The position numbers were made by a program, and so were the translations under genes. The notes beneath the pieces are model-generated. The model worked only from the letters and a program-made list of their open reading frames with translations, was not told where the DNA came from and ran no database searches. From Petrimonas sulfuriphila (lineage in GTDB: Bacteria > Bacteroidota > Bacteroidia > Bacteroidales > Dysgonomonadaceae): 64,000 nucleotides of DNA. Shown one piece after another: positions 62,078 through 64,000 of this stretch (its first letter is position 1; each line of letters begins with the position of its first letter). The DNA is taken from NCBI RefSeq assembly GCF_051201015.1, contig NZ_JBPEHI010000015.1; one strand, given 5' to 3'.

Positions 62078-63565
62078 CTATAACTCTTTGAAAACGTTTA
62101 AATATTCAGAATAGTGCTTGTCCCACAAGCTGGTATCCTCAGGTTCGATCCTCACAAGATCAATGGAGTTTCTGACCATTTTTCGTATATCGTTTTTGTC
62201 CTTTACTAATCCGAATGCTTTTGCCTGAAGCAATATGTTCCCAATGGCCGTAGCTTCCGACGGTCCGGCAACCACAGCTATTCCGATAGCGTTTGCAGTG
62301 AATCTGTTCAGCATATTGTTTTGTGACCCTCCTCCGATAATATGTAAGGTGTCAATGGGAAAATCGGCCAGGCTTTTCAGGTTCCCGAGTACCTGTTTAT
62401 ACCGGAAAGCCAGGCTTTCGTAAATACACCGGGCAATTTCTCCTATGCTCTGTGGAACAAACTGTTGGGTTTTTTTGCAATAGTTTTGTATTTCATCAAT
62501 CATTGATTCAGGGCTCGCAAAACAGGATGCGTCAGGATTAATGAAGCATTTAAAAGGGTCAGCCTGAGTAGCCTCAAGCACTATTTCGTCGTAAGAGACA
62601 TCTTTTTCTTTTGTCCATTCTTTTCTGCATTGTTCAATAAGCCACATGCCGCAGATGTTTTTCAATAAACGGATAGAGCCGTCAGCTCCACCTTCGTTGG
62701 TGAAATTCAGTGAAAAAGTTTCCTCACTCACAACAGGTTCTTTCGATTCGATTCCCATCAGCGACCAGGTGCCCGAGCTCAAATAGGCGAAGTTTTCATT
62801 TTCAGCCGGAGTAGCCATGACTGCCGACGCCGTATCGTGTCCTGCTACGGCAATAACCGGAACAGCTCCCAGGTGGGTTTGTTTTTGCGCGGATTCTGAC
62901 AATGTGCCGATTAGTGTTCCCGGAAAGACAATCGGCGCAAAATTATCTTTAGATAGATTTAACGCCTGTAACAGCTCTTCGTCAAAAGAACGTGTGAAAG
63001 GATTCAACAGTTGAGATGTCGACGCTATCGTATATTCCGTAACCATCTTGTTTGTCAATAAGTAAGACAAAGCATCGGGCATAAACAAAAACTTGTCCGT
63101 TACGGGATAGATGGGGTTGTTATCTTCGTGTTGAGTAAATAGCTGAAAAAGTGAATTGAAATTCATGATCTGAATTCCGGTTTTCAGGTAGGTATCCTTT
63201 TTCGATAAAACCTTATTGAAAAAATTTTCTGGAGCAGTGAAAGTGCGTGAATCGCGATAGCTGTAGGGCATACGAAGGGGTTCCCCGTCTTTGCCGAAAG
63301 ACACGAAATCCACGCCCCAGGTGTCAATTCCAACAGATGCTATTTCAATACCTTGGTGTTGAATGTCTTTTAAAGATTTCACTATCTCACCATACAGATG
63401 AAATAAGTCCCAGTATAATCTGCCGTTGATGTCGATAATCGGATTTGCAAAACGATTGACTTCTTTCAACTCTAACCGGTTGTTTTTGATTGTACCCAAA
63501 ATGGCTCGTCCGCTTGTTGCACCTAGATCGATAGCTAAAAAAGAGGTTAGTTTGCTTTCATTCAT
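62078..63565 (-). CDS. rhaB: Rhamnulokinase
   Basis: The 495-residue FGGY-family kinase has FLAIDLGATSGRAILG (phosphate-1), GIDTWGVDFVSF, AVAGHDTASAVM (catalytic Asp), SSGTWSLMG, NEGGADG and GGGSQNNMLNRFTANA. The SGR and GIDTWGVDF motifs separate rhamnulokinases from xylulokinases and glycerol kinases. It phosphorylates L-rhamnulose at C1. It is the first gene of the rhaB-rhaA-rhaT set. The aldolase and lactaldehyde reductase genes are not nearby in the window. Confidence 0.96.
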   Translation of the reverse strand: MNESKLTSFLAIDLGATSGRAILGTIKNNRLELKEVNRFANPIIDINGRLYWDLFHLYGEIVKSLKDIQHQGIEIASVGIDTWGVDFVSFGKDGEPLRMPYSYRDSRTFTAPENFFNKVLSKKDTYLKTGIQIMNFNSLFQLFTQHEDNNPIYPVTDKFLFMPDALSYLLTNKMVTEYTIASTSQLLNPFTRSFDEELLQALNLSKDNFAPIVFPGTLIGTLSESAQKQTHLGAVPVIAVAGHDTASAVMATPAENENFAYLSSGTWSLMGIESKEPVVSEETFSLNFTNEGGADGSIRLLKNICGMWLIEQCRKEWTKEKDVSYDEIVLEATQADPFKCFINPDASCFASPESMIDEIQNYCKKTQQFVPQSIGEIARCIYESLAFRYKQVLGNLKSLADFPIDTLHIIGGGSQNNMLNRFTANAIGIAVVAGPSEATAIGNILLQAKAFGLVKDKNDIRKMVRNSIDLVRIEPEDTSLWDKHYSEYLNVFKEL

Positions 63566-63890
63566 GATGAGGCTAAATAATATAAAAAGTTACAGTTCAC
63601 AAAAATAAGAATAAGAACGGTAAGTAAAAATAATAAAAATGATTTTGTTGCTGTATTATTTGATATTTTATGACAAAAAATACAGTACAAAAATCAATAA
63701 TTACATTGATTAAGAAAGAAAACCCTCTATTTTTGCAACATCAAAAGTTGACCATTATTAGCATTATTTTATTTAATTTTTTTTTTGGATACTTTAGTTA
63801 ATATGGGTAACTTTGTGTCAGCATAGTGTGGGATACTTAATACTGTGTTATAAATCAATTATTGAAGAGCTTTCTAAAATCAAAAAAAAT
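63566..63890. promoter_or_regulatory. Divergent control region between rhaB and the lipoyl-domain gene
   Basis: For rhaB, TATTTTTG on the minus strand (63607-63600) fits the -7 consensus with a leader of about 28 nt and no good -33 box, which suits an activator-dependent promoter. For the rightward gene, TATTTTTG (63728-63735) has ATTG (63705-63708) 19 nt upstream. Between them, CTGTATT (63651-63657) and AATACAG (63679-63685) form an inverted repeat with a 21-bp gap that may bind the AraC-type regulator. No gene is present. Confidence 0.45.
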
Positions 63891-64000
63891 ATGGCAATAG
63901 TGGTTATTATGCCCAAGCAGGGGCAGTCGGTCGAGAGTTGTATTATCGGCTCAATAAACAAGAAAAAAGGGGATAATGTAAAGAAAGGCGAAGTCCTTTT
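63891..64000 (+). CDS. Lipoyl-domain protein, likely 2-oxoacid dehydrogenase E2, N-terminus only
   Basis: The frame starts with ATG at 63891 and runs off the right edge. The 36 visible residues (MAIVVIMPKQGQSVESCIIG, then NKKKGDNVKKGEVLF) are the first strands of a biotinyl/lipoyl domain as found at the start of dihydrolipoamide acyltransferases. The lysine that carries lipoate is just beyond the edge. A biotin carrier domain is a less likely alternative because such starts are usually preceded by other domains. Confidence 0.7.
   Translation, partial: MAIVVIMPKQGQSVESCIIGSINKKKGDNVKKGEVL

Noticed and set aside
61869..62114. 81-codon plus-strand frame in the rhaB-rhaA gap
   Set aside because: It runs into the 3' end of rhaB on the other strand and has no domain; Phe/Ser-rich content suggests chance.
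1..64000. CRISPR arrays, insertion sequences, prophage or rRNA genes
   Set aside because: No regularly spaced repeats, transposase, integrase, phage structural gene or rRNA-like sequence was seen on either strand.

Overview
The window reads as a chromosomal segment of an anaerobic member of the Bacteroidales (phylum Bacteroidota), close in style to Dysgonomonadaceae, Tannerella or Bacteroides. The evidence is a SusC/SusD pair, many Tat-signal and lipoprotein-signal glycan enzymes, DUF4861, DUF5107 and DUF4831 proteins, a class I-type hybrid cluster protein, and promoters of the Bacteroidota form (TTTG, about 20 nt, TAnnTTTG). No species can be named from the sequence alone.

Region 1 (1-32.1 kb, all minus strand) is a large accessory carbohydrate locus, read from right to left. 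It starts with a beta-propeller protein and a neutral-ceramidase-like hydrolase. A DeoR-type regulator then heads a long run: a Tat-exported DegT aminotransferase, a second ceramidase-like protein carrying an inserted five-bladed propeller, MurQ, an MFS sugar transporter, a MurNAc/GlcNAc-type kinase, an SGNH hydrolase and two Tat-exported TIM-barrel hydrolases. A second Tat-type DegT aminotransferase, a kelch-like propeller, a phosphodiesterase-like protein and a DUF4861 protein follow, ending at a clear terminator. A separate promoter then drives SusC, SusD, a DUF5107/TPR protein, a DUF4091 (GH123-like) lipoprotein and a glycosidase-like gene cut by the left edge. MurQ, kinase and transporter together point to N-acetylmuramic acid or a related ether or amino sugar as one product of the degraded material.

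Region 2 (32.4-41.6 kb) holds three Tat-signal Gfo/Idh/MocA oxidoreductases. Two are tandem duplicates and one is separate. Between them lies a compact nitrosative-stress regulon: hcp, a cupin/DUF438-hemerythrin-PAS/DUF1858-DUF2249 operon and a divergent Crp/Fnr regulator. Both target promoters carry a near-identical 16-bp palindrome at the same distance from the -7 element.

Region 3 (41.6-58.5 kb) is mostly housekeeping: aspS, tRNA-Pro(TGG), sufB, yceI-like, pheS, tilS and serS, with a two-domain alpha/beta hydrolase beside the tRNA, a glycerate kinase/GntP pair and several envelope proteins of unknown role.

Region 4 (58.5-64.0 kb) is an L-rhamnose operon (rhaB, rhaA, rhaT) followed by an AraC-type regulator. 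The right edge cuts a divergent gene that begins with a lipoyl domain, likely a 2-oxoacid dehydrogenase E2. No transposase, integrase, CRISPR array, rRNA or phage gene was seen.
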